Positions 44,009 through 53,105 of a DNA stretch of 64,000 bases are shown piece by piece. The notes beneath the pieces were generated by a model. The model did no database searches and was not told the DNA's origin. It saw only the letters and a list, made by a program, of their open reading frames with translations. The position numbers were made by a program, and so were the translations under genes. Position 1 is the stretch's first letter; each line of letters begins with the position of its first letter. Source of the stretch: Pseudomonadota bacterium (GTDB lineage Bacteria; Pseudomonadota; Alphaproteobacteria; Micropepsales; Micropepsaceae); NCBI GenBank assembly GCA_016201105.1, contig JACQDN010000059.1, positions 1-64,000 of the forward strand, written 5' to 3'.

Positions 44009-44551
44009 CTACGAGCGCTGTTGCACTAGGGCTGTCGTCAAATCCCACGCGTTGCGGATGCCGATCAATAAGAGGACCAGCATGGTCGCGCCGATCGCGT
44101 ACACCGCTGCATGGGGCGCGAGCCACACCGCGGCCGCGGCGCCGGCGAGCGCCAGATAGGCAATGGCGGGAAAGAATCCGTAGAAGCATTTGTCGGACAC
44201 GTCAGGGGGCAGCGCCCATCCGGGCTCAAACAGCCTTTTTGCCGCCAGCAGCGCGTAAGAAAGGCCCGTGACGGCGATAAGTGCGAGGATCATGCCGACG
44301 ACGGCGAACGGGATGTCGGGAATTTCGGAAATCGCGCCGACCACCAGCACCACCGCGAAATGAAAGATGATCGGCGTGATGTAGACCCGTGCGCCGCGGG
44401 AAACCTGGGTTGGATCGCGCCCGGCCGTCAGCGTGGCCACCACGAACATCAGCCCGATCAGCGCGCCCGCTGCCGAACCCACCAGGACGTAGAATTCTTC
44501 CCAGCCACGGAACACTGCATCCTCCTTTCGATAGGCTGGCATTTGAGCCAT
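44009..44551 (-). CDS. Integral membrane protein, unknown family
   Basis: The 180-residue product has about five membrane helices (near 20-42, 58-78, 84-103, 125-145 and 148-168). The N-terminus GWEEFYVLVGSAAGALIGLMFVV and the PPDVSDKCFYGFFP loop look conserved but match no family I can name. No catalytic motif is seen. It lies behind the mucR-like gene on the same strand with a gap of 131 bases. Confidence 0.65.
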   Translation of the reverse strand: MAQMPAYRKEDAVFRGWEEFYVLVGSAAGALIGLMFVVATLTAGRDPTQVSRGARVYITPIIFHFAVVLVVGAISEIPDIPFAVVGMILALIAVTGLSYALLAAKRLFEPGWALPPDVSDKCFYGFFPAIAYLALAGAAAAVWLAPHAAVYAIGATMLVLLLIGIRNAWDLTTALVQQRS

Positions 44552-44667
44552 GACGTCAGATCGTGCTCAGCATCCCATATTTTCCGCCGGCTCTCCTATA
44601 GGGTTAGAAACCAAATGCGGCTTGGACTAGCATTCGCCTGCGTTTCCACTCCACGCAGGAGCCCGCA

Positions 44668-44919
44668 ATGACCCAAGAGAAAATCCAAGAAGGTTTCGAC
44701 GTGTTCCTGCACGATGGCGCGCACGCCTTCGGCGCGGTGCGACACGTCTCGCCGCACCAAATCTCCGTCTATATCGAGAACGCGGGAGATTTCACCGTGC
44801 CGATGAGCGCGGTGCAGGAGGTTCACGACGAGAAGGTGATCCTCAACAGCCGCAGAATCGACGAAGCGCTGAAAGCCGCCATCGCCCGCGCCCATCGCGG
44901 CGAAGACCCGAGGATATGA
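44668..44919 (+). CDS. Small conserved protein of unknown function
   Basis: The 83-residue product is soluble: FDVFLHDGAHAFGAVRHVSP, then IENAGDFTVPMSAVQEVHDEKVIL. The beta-rich layout resembles a PRC-barrel-like fold, inferred only from spacing. CAGGAG seven bases before ATG 44668 supports the start. No partner is evident. Confidence 0.6.
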   Translation: MTQEKIQEGFDVFLHDGAHAFGAVRHVSPHQISVYIENAGDFTVPMSAVQEVHDEKVILNSRRIDEALKAAIARAHRGEDPRI

Positions 44920-44930
44920 TCTGGTGAAGA

Positions 44931-44953
44931 AGGGCCGGGACGGTCCCGGCCCT
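44931..44953. terminator. Bidirectional terminator hairpin
   Basis: AGGGCCGGGA and TCCCGGCCCT form a perfect 10-bp stem with a CGG loop, between the stop codons of convergent genes at 44919 and 44975. No T-run, but the stem is very stable. Confidence 0.7.
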
Positions 44954-44974
44954 CACTTTCAGCAGGGAGCGACT

Positions 44975-45271
44975 TTACGCCCGCTCGCCCGAGAACGGGA
45001 ACGATCCAAATGCACCGGCCTTCACGCTGCCGGAGATCTTGTTGCCGTCGACCGTGCCGCTGTGCTCCAGCACCATCGGCATCGGCGATGTGATCGAGAT
45101 CGACCAGGAGACGGCGTTGCCGTCCACCTTGCCGTTGGCGATTTCCATCGAGCCCTGTTGACCGCTCTGCGTGCCGGCCAGCGCCCCGCCATTGGCCTTG
45201 AGTTCGAGCGTGCCCTTTTGAGCGCCCATCGGCGAATTGATCGTGATGTTGTACTTGCCGTCGACTGCCAT
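44975..45271 (-). CDS. Small beta-rich protein of unknown function
   Basis: The 98-residue product is made of repeated short strands: GKYNITINSPMGAQKGTLEL, SMEIANGKVDG, SPMPMVLEHSGTVDGNKISGSVKAG. It has no signal peptide or membrane helix. The pattern suggests a small beta barrel, but no family can be assigned. It is convergent with the preceding gene. Confidence 0.6.
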   Translation of the reverse strand: MAVDGKYNITINSPMGAQKGTLELKANGGALAGTQSGQQGSMEIANGKVDGNAVSWSISITSPMPMVLEHSGTVDGNKISGSVKAGAFGSFPFSGERA

Positions 45272-45420
45272 GTGCCGTTCTTTCTTTGCTGCGGGCGCAT
45301 CTAAGGGGTGACCCGGTCCTCGCGCAAGGCTTGGCGCCGCGGGGGTCCGAAGCTTGAAATGTGCGCGGGACCGGCGCAGGGAACGGTAGGGACGGATAGC
45401 GCTCGCTGGGGGAAAATGAC

Positions 45421-46227
45421 ATGGCTGAACGCAGCTTGAACGAAGACGATCCGCTGGACGATTTCGAGCGGCGCAAGTTCACGCTGCTGGACAAGACCAA
45501 GCTCGTCTATGTCGCCGGCAAGGGGCCGGCCGTCATCGTCATGACCGAGATGCCTTGCATCAGTCCGCACGTCGCCCGTTTCGCGCGCTGGGTGCGCGAC
45601 GCCGGGTTCACGGTGTACATGCCGCATCTGTTCGGCAAGGACGGCGCGGTGCCGAAGATTCCCTCGGGACTGCTCACCATCGCGCGAGGCTGCGTGAGCG
45701 CCGAATTCCGTGCCTTCGCGTCGAATGCCTCGAGCCCGGTGACGCGCTGGCTGCGCGCGCTCGCCGCCGAGGCGCACACCGAATGCGGCGGCAAGGGTGT
45801 GGGCGCCATCGGCATGTGCTTCACGGGAAATTTCGCGCTCTCGATGATGCTGGAGAAATCCATGCTCGCGCCCGTGCTGGCACAGCCGTCCCTGCCGATG
45901 AACAATCCCGCCGGCATGCACATCGCGCCCGATGAGTTGGCGGCAGTGAAGAAGCGCATGGACGACGAAAACCTGACGGTGCTCGCCTATCGCTTCGAGG
46001 GCGACAGCTTCTGCAAGGCGCAACGCTTCGCCGCCTATCAAGAGGCGCTGGGCGACCGCTTTGTCGGCCGCGTGCTACCGGATTCGGCGGCAAACCCGAG
46101 CGCCATGATGAAAAACCCGCACAGCGTGGTGACGCAGCACCTGATCGACGAAGAAGGCCAGCCGACGATCCAGGCTCGGGATGAGATTCTGGCGTTCTTC
46201 GTAATGAGGTTGAAATCAAACGATTGA
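45421..46227 (+). CDS. Dienelactone hydrolase family protein
   Basis: The 268-residue alpha/beta hydrolase has the Cys nucleophile in GMCFTGN (Cys133), as in dienelactone hydrolases, a nearby TEMPCISPH segment near the oxyanion hole, and a late DSF...HSVV with candidate Asp and His. It should cleave cyclic esters or lactones. The ATG at 45421 follows GGGG-rich sequence. It lies 88 bases before the membrane-UbiA fusion gene but codon usage differs sharply, so the two are probably unrelated. Confidence 0.85.
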   Translation: MAERSLNEDDPLDDFERRKFTLLDKTKLVYVAGKGPAVIVMTEMPCISPHVARFARWVRDAGFTVYMPHLFGKDGAVPKIPSGLLTIARGCVSAEFRAFASNASSPVTRWLRALAAEAHTECGGKGVGAIGMCFTGNFALSMMLEKSMLAPVLAQPSLPMNNPAGMHIAPDELAAVKKRMDDENLTVLAYRFEGDSFCKAQRFAAYQEALGDRFVGRVLPDSAANPSAMMKNPHSVVTQHLIDEEGQPTIQARDEILAFFVMRLKSND

Positions 46228-46315
46228 CGTAAACGAATATTGCTCTTAGTCATAGTAGCATTGAACCTTTCCGCCTTTTGATATCTGAACTTTAGCGCGA
46301 CATTTGCGAGGAAAT

Positions 46316-48607
46316 ATGCCCTCGATTGACAGCAACAATTCTCCAAGTTTGTCTCACATCGCCACTTCGTCGGTGGGAATGGCGTTCGTTGCCCTCATTT
46401 GTGGGCTGTCAGGACTAATGTACGGGCTGGGCCGAGCCTTTGAGCATACCCAGGTCCACTATCTGCAAGTACTACAGGTATTCTTATTCGCGGTCCTCAT
46501 CTATCCCTATTTCTATAGTCGATACGTTTCCGTTGAGGGACCCAAGCTAAATCCCGATGAATTGCGCGACAGAGTACGGTTCGTTTCTTTCTGGATAACA
46601 CTCTGCACGTGCCTTTTCGTGATTTTGACCAGCGCCCTGCTCGTCATCCTTGGAATTGCACCCCCTAATGGATGGACGATGTGGTTTGGCCTCACAGGAT
46701 TGGCGGCCCTCCCTTTTCTCTATCTTGGAATCACAACACATCAGAGGTTACTCGAGAGTGGCGAAATCGCTGAAGGCGAGCGCTTGTTCAAGAACAAGGT
46801 GCTCATTCCTGCCTTTGCCACTTGCCTAATCTCATTCTCGTTCGGCTGGGCCATCAATCACACCGACTTCTGGTGGACGCTCATTGTTCCAATTCTCTTG
46901 ATTGTCACAGGACGACATGTCGTAGACGGCGGCTGGCGGCGCATGCTGCCTTTTGTACTCGGCGTTATTTTGGTGGCGTTCGTTTCGTCACTCTTATTTC
47001 ATGGGACAATGTTTGCAATTGGTCGCGTCGTACTAACCGGGATCATAATGACGCTCGGAATGGGCGTATCCGAGGTATGCAAGCGCGTCGTCAGCATCGC
47101 GAATGGCGACCAATTTGTTGCGACACCTGCAGAGGATGCTACATTCTATCTGTCAGGGTCGAACTGGTCGAGCATAGTCTTTCCGCTTTGCTTGTGCTTG
47201 CTTCCCCTTCTCAATGTGGAACTAGCAGTGCTGCCAACGTTTGCCATACTGTCGTTTCAATATATGCATTGGCACTATTTTTCACCGAATAAGGGGCATG
47301 TTTGGCTCCTGGTTATCAACGTCATGCTCGGTTTCTCTCTGCCGCTGGCACTTGGCCTTCAGTACTACTTTGGGATCGTACCGCAGCCGCCCCAAATAAA
47401 TTTGTTTGCAGAATTGTTGGGCTTCTTTGGATTCCTGGTTCCCCTCCTTGCGTTCTTCGAGCACCGGCGATTTGGGATACAGTACAAGAAGTTCTTTTCT
47501 GAGCTTGCAGAGCGTCAGACGTATCTTTCTTATGACAACTGCTTCGCTCTGTTCCTTACCGTGTTTTTTGGAGCGGTGCTGGTGGTAGGGGTACTGGCGC
47601 TTCTTGTAGACGCCGATTTCGCGGTTGATCTCCGTCCCAAAGCAACTCAAACCGTGATTTATCTGATTGCGCTTGGATTTTTTGCGACCCTGACATTCAT
47701 ATTCAGACGGCCTACAATGACAGGCACACGGCCACCGCCACATCGAGTTTCCGACATGCGTCATAGGGAGTCCGGCACCAGCTCAACACCACCCGAAGCG
47801 CTCTCATCAATGGCGAGGGTTGCTGGCTTGCTTAGAATTTCGCGAACTCCCGTGGCGCTCATCGCTGGACTGCCGACATTCATTCTCACGCTTGATCAAC
47901 ATTCCTCGTGGTTACTTGCCTGTCTGAACGCAATTCCAATGGTCGTCATGACCATGGCTGGATTTGTGCTCAATGACATCCATGACGTCGACAAAGACAA
48001 AGACGTTGGTCCACGAAAGCCACTCCCTACCGGTGCGATACCGCTTCTCTGGGCCCGCAATTTTGCCTGGCTTCTGATCGTACTCAGCGTTCTTCTAGGG
48101 ATTCTTCTATCGCAAGGTGGTTCCGCTTATGCCGTAGCGTTTGGAATAGTCGGTGTGGCGATGTATTCGTCACTCGCCATTCGCTTTCCCCTCTTCAAGG
48201 GTCTCACAACGTCGCTCCTTTCTTGCATCCCCTTCGCTTACGCATCTCTCTTGTGCGACCATCACATATCCTTGTTGCTCTACTTATCTCTGATGGCGTT
48301 TATTTTTGGCAGAGAGATGCTTCTGGATTTGCGGGATTGGTCATTCGATGCGGCAGTGGGTATCAAGACACTAGCGATGGTCCTTGGTCGAACGAGTAGT
48401 CGCGTGGCCGGCTGGTGTATGATGGTTGGCAGTCTAGTTGTCGGGTTGCCGTTCGCCCATGGCGCAGCGGGTACTTTTGTTCAGATCGCACTGGTGTCTC
48501 TAAGCGTCTCCCTTATTGCATACATCTTTGACGAAAAGGCTGGGCTTGGCCTTTCGCGCTTGACCTTGCTAGCCGGCTCTATTGGGATCGTTTACTTTAC
48601 CGGCTAG
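46316..48607 (+). CDS. Polytopic membrane domain fused to UbiA prenyltransferase
   Basis: This 763-residue protein has two parts. Residues about 15-480 carry some 12-13 membrane helices with no motif I recognise. Residues about 495-763 form a UbiA-type prenyltransferase: the first Asp-rich motif NDIHDVDKD begins at Asn553-Asp554 and the second, DLRDWSFD, at Asp671, with TLAMVLGR after it. UbiA enzymes move prenyl groups from polyprenyl diphosphates to quinone or lipid acceptors within the membrane. GC content is near 50 percent in sampled lines, clearly below flanking genes. GAGG precedes ATG 46316. Acceptor and the role of the N-terminal domain are unknown. Confidence 0.85.
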   Translation: MPSIDSNNSPSLSHIATSSVGMAFVALICGLSGLMYGLGRAFEHTQVHYLQVLQVFLFAVLIYPYFYSRYVSVEGPKLNPDELRDRVRFVSFWITLCTCLFVILTSALLVILGIAPPNGWTMWFGLTGLAALPFLYLGITTHQRLLESGEIAEGERLFKNKVLIPAFATCLISFSFGWAINHTDFWWTLIVPILLIVTGRHVVDGGWRRMLPFVLGVILVAFVSSLLFHGTMFAIGRVVLTGIIMTLGMGVSEVCKRVVSIANGDQFVATPAEDATFYLSGSNWSSIVFPLCLCLLPLLNVELAVLPTFAILSFQYMHWHYFSPNKGHVWLLVINVMLGFSLPLALGLQYYFGIVPQPPQINLFAELLGFFGFLVPLLAFFEHRRFGIQYKKFFSELAERQTYLSYDNCFALFLTVFFGAVLVVGVLALLVDADFAVDLRPKATQTVIYLIALGFFATLTFIFRRPTMTGTRPPPHRVSDMRHRESGTSSTPPEALSSMARVAGLLRISRTPVALIAGLPTFILTLDQHSSWLLACLNAIPMVVMTMAGFVLNDIHDVDKDKDVGPRKPLPTGAIPLLWARNFAWLLIVLSVLLGILLSQGGSAYAVAFGIVGVAMYSSLAIRFPLFKGLTTSLLSCIPFAYASLLCDHHISLLLYLSLMAFIFGREMLLDLRDWSFDAAVGIKTLAMVLGRTSSRVAGWCMMVGSLVVGLPFAHGAAGTFVQIALVSLSVSLIAYIFDEKAGLGLSRLTLLAGSIGIVYFTG

Positions 48608-48681
48608 GCTAGCCGTTGATTCCCGCTTCACGCACACGACTGGTTTCTCATTTGGACCCAACAGTCAATTCGTGAGAGCGC

Positions 48682-51147
48682 ATGCCCTCCCCCCTCGACA
48701 AATATCGCGCCAAGCGGCGCTTCAACAAAACACCGGAGCCTGAGGGCGGCGCGGGGCACGGCGACGCGCCGATCTTCGTCATCCAGAAGCATCATGCGCG
48801 GCGCATGCATTACGACCTGCGCCTGGAGATCGGCGGCACATTGAAAAGCTGGGCGGTGCCGGAAGGGCCCTGTCTCGATCCCAAAGTGCGCCGCTTTGCG
48901 AAGCTGGTGGAAGATCATCCGCTCGACTATGCGAGTTTCGAGGGGCGCATTCCGGCCGGCAATTACGGCGCCGGCACCGTCATCGTGTGGGACCGCGGCA
49001 CCTGGGTGACGCTGGCCGACGATGCCGAAGAAGCCATCGCCGACGGCGAACTCAAAATCCGTCTCTCGGGCGAGAAACTTTCCGGTGGCTGGACGCTGGT
49101 GCGTCTGCCGGACGATCCCAGCAATTGGCTGCTCATCAAGGAACGCGACATCGCGGCGCGTCCGCTTGCCGACTACGACGTGCTGGTGGAAGAGCCCAAC
49201 AGCGTCGTTACCGGCAAGCCGGTCGACGAGGTGTCGCCGCCGGAGCGCAAGCCCGTCAAGAAACCCAAAGCCGACAAGATTCCCGGCGCCCGCGCCTCCG
49301 CCATGCCCAAGCGCTGGTCGCCGCAGCTGGCGACCTCCGTCGAGACTGCGCCCAAGGGCAAGGATTGGCTCTGCGAGATCAAATATGACGGCTATCGCAC
49401 TCTGGCCTTCTTCGAGGACGGCCAGGTCCGCCTCATCACCCGCAACGGTCACGACTGGACGGAGCGCTACAAGGCGGTGGCAAAAGCTTTCGCGAAGCTT
49501 CCGTGCAAAACCGCCATCGTGGACGGCGAAGTCTGCGTGCAGGATCCGCGCGGCATCACCTCGCTGAACCTGCTCGAAGCGACGCTGGAAGGCAAAGAGA
49601 GCCACGCGCTGATCTATTACGCTTTCGATCTTTGCTATCTCGACGGCTACGACCTCAGCCACGCGAAACTCACCGACCGTCGCGCGGCGCTGCAGGGATT
49701 GATCGACCCACTGATCGACGAGCGCTCACCGATCCAGTTCAGCGATTCCATCGAAGGCGATGCCGAGACGCTGTTCGCGCAAGCCAGCCGCATGGGGCTG
49801 GAAGGCATTGTCTGCAAGAAGGTGGACGCGCCTTACGTGCAGAGGCGGTCCGAGACCTGGCAGAAGGTGAAACGCGTCGACATCGATACCTTCACTGTCA
49901 TCGGATATCTCTCGAGCGCGCCCAAATGCGTGACCTCGCTTGTGCTTGCCGAAGAGCGCGACGGCGAACTGCAATATGCCTGCCGCGCCGGATCGGGCAT
50001 TTCCGAAGCCAAGGGGCGCGCCCTGTATGCCGAGTTCTCCAAAGCGGAACGCTCAAAGCCTGTCATTGCCGTGCCTAAAACGGATCCAAAATCTCGGGGC
50101 GCGCATTGGATCGAACCCAACTGGAGCGCGGAGATCGCCTATCGCACACGCTCATCGGAGAATGCGCCGCGCGCGCCAGTCGTGTTGAGCGTGACCGCGA
50201 AAGCGCCGGCGAGGAAGCCTGCGCGTTCGCTCAAACCTAAACTCGTCGGCGACCGCGAACTTGCCGCGATCCATCTCACCAATCCCGAACGCGAGATGTT
50301 CGAAGGCAGCGGCGTCACCAAGCTCGACATCGCGCTTCACTACGCGCGCGTCGGCGATTGGGCGCTGCCGGAATTGCTGCGCCGGCCGCTCACGATCTTT
50401 CGCTGCACCACGGGCCATCTGAAGGATTGCTTCTATCAACGCCACGCCTTCCCCGGCTTGCCCGACGGCGTCGAGACCATCGACCTCAAGGACGAAGAAG
50501 GCCGCGCCGCGTTCATCACGGTGACGCAGCCGAAGGGTTATCTGGCACTGGCGCAATTCGGCGCCATCGAGCTTCATCTGTGGGGCTGCAAAATCGACGA
50601 TCCCGAACACCCCGACCGCCTCGTCATCGATCTTGATCCCGACGAGAGCCTGCCCTGGGCACGTGTCTGCGACGCGGCGGAGATTCTGAAGACGCGTTTG
50701 GAAACGATGGGCCTTCATCCCTTCCTGCGCACCACGGGCGGCAAGGGACTCCATCTCGTCATGGCGCTGAAGCCGGGCCATGACTGGCCGACCGTGAAAG
50801 GATTTGCCGAAGCGTTCTCGCGCGCGATGGCAGCGGACTCCCCCAGCCTCTTCACAGCCGTGTCATCGAAGGAGCGGCGCAAGGGGCGCATCTATCTCGA
50901 TTATCTGCGCAACGGGCGCGGCGCGAGCGCGGTCGCCTCCTACTCCTTGCGTGCGAGGCCTGGATTTCCCGTCGCGACCCCAATCTCTTGGGCGGAGCTG
51001 CGCACGTTAACGGGCGGGTCAGTCTTCAATCGTATTAATATCTTGAAGCGGCTGGAGACTCTTTCCGCCGACCCCTGGGATGGATTAGGATCAAGTTCCT
51101 CTTCGATCTCGCCGCAGGCGCGGCGTGAAGTGGGCCTGAAGAAATGA
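48682..51147 (+). CDS. ligD: NHEJ DNA ligase LigD (PE-LIG-POL)
   Basis: The 821-residue multidomain enzyme repairs double-strand breaks with Ku. Order: 3'-phosphoesterase (about 10-150, HYDLRLEIGG with metal His/Asp), ATP-dependent ligase with the nucleotidyl Lys234 in EIKYDGYR, and archaeo-eukaryotic primase-type polymerase (about 535-820) with the metal-binding DLDPDE and the catalytic His-containing GKGLHLV. All three domains are complete. ku starts 15 bases downstream. Confidence 0.97.
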   Translation: MPSPLDKYRAKRRFNKTPEPEGGAGHGDAPIFVIQKHHARRMHYDLRLEIGGTLKSWAVPEGPCLDPKVRRFAKLVEDHPLDYASFEGRIPAGNYGAGTVIVWDRGTWVTLADDAEEAIADGELKIRLSGEKLSGGWTLVRLPDDPSNWLLIKERDIAARPLADYDVLVEEPNSVVTGKPVDEVSPPERKPVKKPKADKIPGARASAMPKRWSPQLATSVETAPKGKDWLCEIKYDGYRTLAFFEDGQVRLITRNGHDWTERYKAVAKAFAKLPCKTAIVDGEVCVQDPRGITSLNLLEATLEGKESHALIYYAFDLCYLDGYDLSHAKLTDRRAALQGLIDPLIDERSPIQFSDSIEGDAETLFAQASRMGLEGIVCKKVDAPYVQRRSETWQKVKRVDIDTFTVIGYLSSAPKCVTSLVLAEERDGELQYACRAGSGISEAKGRALYAEFSKAERSKPVIAVPKTDPKSRGAHWIEPNWSAEIAYRTRSSENAPRAPVVLSVTAKAPARKPARSLKPKLVGDRELAAIHLTNPEREMFEGSGVTKLDIALHYARVGDWALPELLRRPLTIFRCTTGHLKDCFYQRHAFPGLPDGVETIDLKDEEGRAAFITVTQPKGYLALAQFGAIELHLWGCKIDDPEHPDRLVIDLDPDESLPWARVCDAAEILKTRLETMGLHPFLRTTGGKGLHLVMALKPGHDWPTVKGFAEAFSRAMAADSPSLFTAVSSKERRKGRIYLDYLRNGRGASAVASYSLRARPGFPVATPISWAELRTLTGGSVFNRINILKRLETLSADPWDGLGSSSSSISPQARREVGLKK

Positions 51148-51162
51148 AATAGGAATCGTACG

Positions 51163-52023
51163 ATGGCCGGACGCGCCTCTTGGAGCGGATATCTCAAGCT
51201 TTCCCTGGTCTCCTGCCCGGTGAAGCTCTACACGGCGACGTCCGCGTCCGCCGGGAAGATTTCGTTCAATCTCCTGCACAAGGACACCCTGAACCGCATC
51301 CAGCAGAAGTATCACGACCCCGAACTGGGCCAGGTCGAGCGCACCGATCTGGTGAAGGGCTATCAGTTCGAAAAGGACAAATACGTCGTCGTCACGCAGG
51401 AAGAGATGGACGAGATCCAGGTCGAGTCGAGCAAGACGATCGACATCGACGGCTTCGTTGACGCGGGCGCCATCGATCCCATCTATCTCGACACGCCCTA
51501 TTACATGGCGCCGGAAGGCCCCATCGCCGAAGAGACCTATGCCGTCGTCCTGGAAGCAATGAAGCGGGCGAAGGTGGTGGCGCTGGCGCGCCTCGTCATG
51601 TCGGGCCGCGAACGTCTCGTCGCCATTCATCCGCTGGAAGGCGGCTTCAAAGTGACGACCATGCGCACCGCGAAGGAAGTGAAACAGCCCTCGACCGTGT
51701 TCGAAAAGCTCCACGGCAAAGTGACGGGCGACATGCTTGCCATGGCAGCGCAGATCATCACCAAGAAGAAGTTGAAGAAGTTCGACGCCGCCGAATTCGA
51801 GGACCGCTACGAAAACGCGCTGATGACGCTGGTGCAGTCCAAGATCAAGGGCGGCAAGCCGATCATCACCAAAGTGCCGGAACGCGGCAATGTGGTGAAC
51901 CTGATGGATGCGCTGCGCCGTTCCATCGAAGAAGAGCGCCGCCCCGCCGCGCCCAGCCTGGGCAAGGAAAAGAAGGCGGCGAGGCCCGCCAAGAGCGCAA
52001 CCAAGAAAAAAGCGCGCGCTTAG
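51163..52023 (+). CDS. ku: Non-homologous end joining protein Ku
   Basis: The 286-residue Ku forms a ring-shaped homodimer that binds DNA ends and recruits LigD. Typical features: WSGYLKLSLVSCPVKLYTA at the N-terminus, the central YYMAPEG and KVVALARLVMSGRERLV, and a Lys/Ala-rich C-terminal tail (KKAARPAKSATKKKARA) that can extend DNA contacts. It lies between ligD and the BRCT-TPR gene, three bases before the latter. Confidence 0.97.
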   Translation: MAGRASWSGYLKLSLVSCPVKLYTATSASAGKISFNLLHKDTLNRIQQKYHDPELGQVERTDLVKGYQFEKDKYVVVTQEEMDEIQVESSKTIDIDGFVDAGAIDPIYLDTPYYMAPEGPIAEETYAVVLEAMKRAKVVALARLVMSGRERLVAIHPLEGGFKVTTMRTAKEVKQPSTVFEKLHGKVTGDMLAMAAQIITKKKLKKFDAAEFEDRYENALMTLVQSKIKGGKPIITKVPERGNVVNLMDALRRSIEEERRPAAPSLGKEKKAARPAKSATKKKARA

Positions 52024-52026
52024 TCC

Positions 52027-53094
52027 ATGGATCTGTTTCGCCGGTCGGTCGCGCTTTACGGGCGGTTCTCGCCGGGCACGCGCGAGCGCCTGCAACAGGA
52101 GATCGTCGAGCGCGGCGGCACGGTCGTGCGCGATCTTACGCGCCGCAGCGACTTTCTCGTCGTCGGCGCCTATGCGACAGCCCTGATCGACAGCTTCTCG
52201 CTCGCGTCGCGCTTGCAGACAGCGACCACGCGCGGCGTTCCGTTTTTCGGCGAGCGCGCGTTTGGCAGCGCGATCCGCGGCGAAGCGGGCGAAGAGCCCA
52301 CCATGCCGCTTTCGCGCGCGCTGGCACCCACGGCGCTGACGCCGGAAGACGCCCGGCTGCTTGCGGCGTTCGACCTCATCGTCCTGAAGAACGATCATTG
52401 CCGGTTTGCCGATGTCGGCGTCATCCGCACCGCGGCCGAGCTGCTCAGCCAGAACCGCTCGCGCGCCGAGGTGGTGCGGATCATGATGCGGGCGCGCGAT
52501 CATGCGCCGTCAGGCCGGCGAAAGATCGTGCTGGTGCCGTCCGGCGATGCGGGCCTGCAGTGGGAAACCGGTTTCACGACGCTCGAGGGGCAAGGGCTGC
52601 TGCCGCTCGACAACGCTCCGGCCAATCTCGAGGAAATCTTCGAAGACGCCGAACTCGCGGAAGCCGGCGGCGCGCACGACATCGCCGCGCGGCTCTACGA
52701 GACCTGTGCGCAGGCCGACCGTGACGACGCCATCGCGCCGTTCAATCTGGGAAACATCCGCCTTGCTCAAGGCAAGCATGACGAAGCCTCGCTCGCCTAT
52801 GCCAGAGCGCTGGCGCGCGACGCGGACTTCGTGGAAGCGCGATACAACCTTTCGATCGTGCATGAAGCCCAGAAGCGCCCGAAACAGGCAAAGGAAGAGC
52901 TGAGACGGGTGCTCGAACTCGATCCCGCCTATGCCGACGCGGTCTTCAACCTGGCGCAATTGCTGCTCAAGACGGGAGAGCTTTCAGGGGCGAAGGTGCT
53001 CTACGAACGCTACCTCACGCTCGACCCGCCGGCGGAGTGGGCGGCGACCGCGCGCAAAGCCATCACCTATTGCGCAGCGAAACTGTCGGCCTGA
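52027..53094 (+). CDS. BRCT-TPR protein in the ligD-ku operon
   Basis: The 355-residue protein starts with a BRCT-like domain (about 4-85: SVALYGRFSPG, then EIVERGGTVVRDLTRRSDFLVVG and a late GVPFFGERAF). A middle segment (about 95-200) has charged helices and a KIVLVPSGDAGLQW strand; its fold is unclear, possibly MerR/HTH-like. From about 205 to 355 it has tetratricopeptide repeats (AIAPFNLGNIRLAQGKHDEA, FVEARYNLSIVHEAQ, YADAVFNLAQLLLKTGEL). It begins three bases after the ku stop, so it is co-translated with ku and ligD. BRCT domains bind DNA ends or phosphoproteins, TPRs bind proteins; a role as NHEJ scaffold is inferred. Confidence 0.8.
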   Translation: MDLFRRSVALYGRFSPGTRERLQQEIVERGGTVVRDLTRRSDFLVVGAYATALIDSFSLASRLQTATTRGVPFFGERAFGSAIRGEAGEEPTMPLSRALAPTALTPEDARLLAAFDLIVLKNDHCRFADVGVIRTAAELLSQNRSRAEVVRIMMRARDHAPSGRRKIVLVPSGDAGLQWETGFTTLEGQGLLPLDNAPANLEEIFEDAELAEAGGAHDIAARLYETCAQADRDDAIAPFNLGNIRLAQGKHDEASLAYARALARDADFVEARYNLSIVHEAQKRPKQAKEELRRVLELDPAYADAVFNLAQLLLKTGELSGAKVLYERYLTLDPPAEWAATARKAITYCAAKLSA

Positions 53095-53105
53095 AAAACC
53101 CGGCG

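Noticed and set aside
46261-46287. TTGAAC and TATCTG as a sigma-70 promoter for the UbiA fusion gene
   Set aside because: The 15-base spacing is too short to support a confident call.
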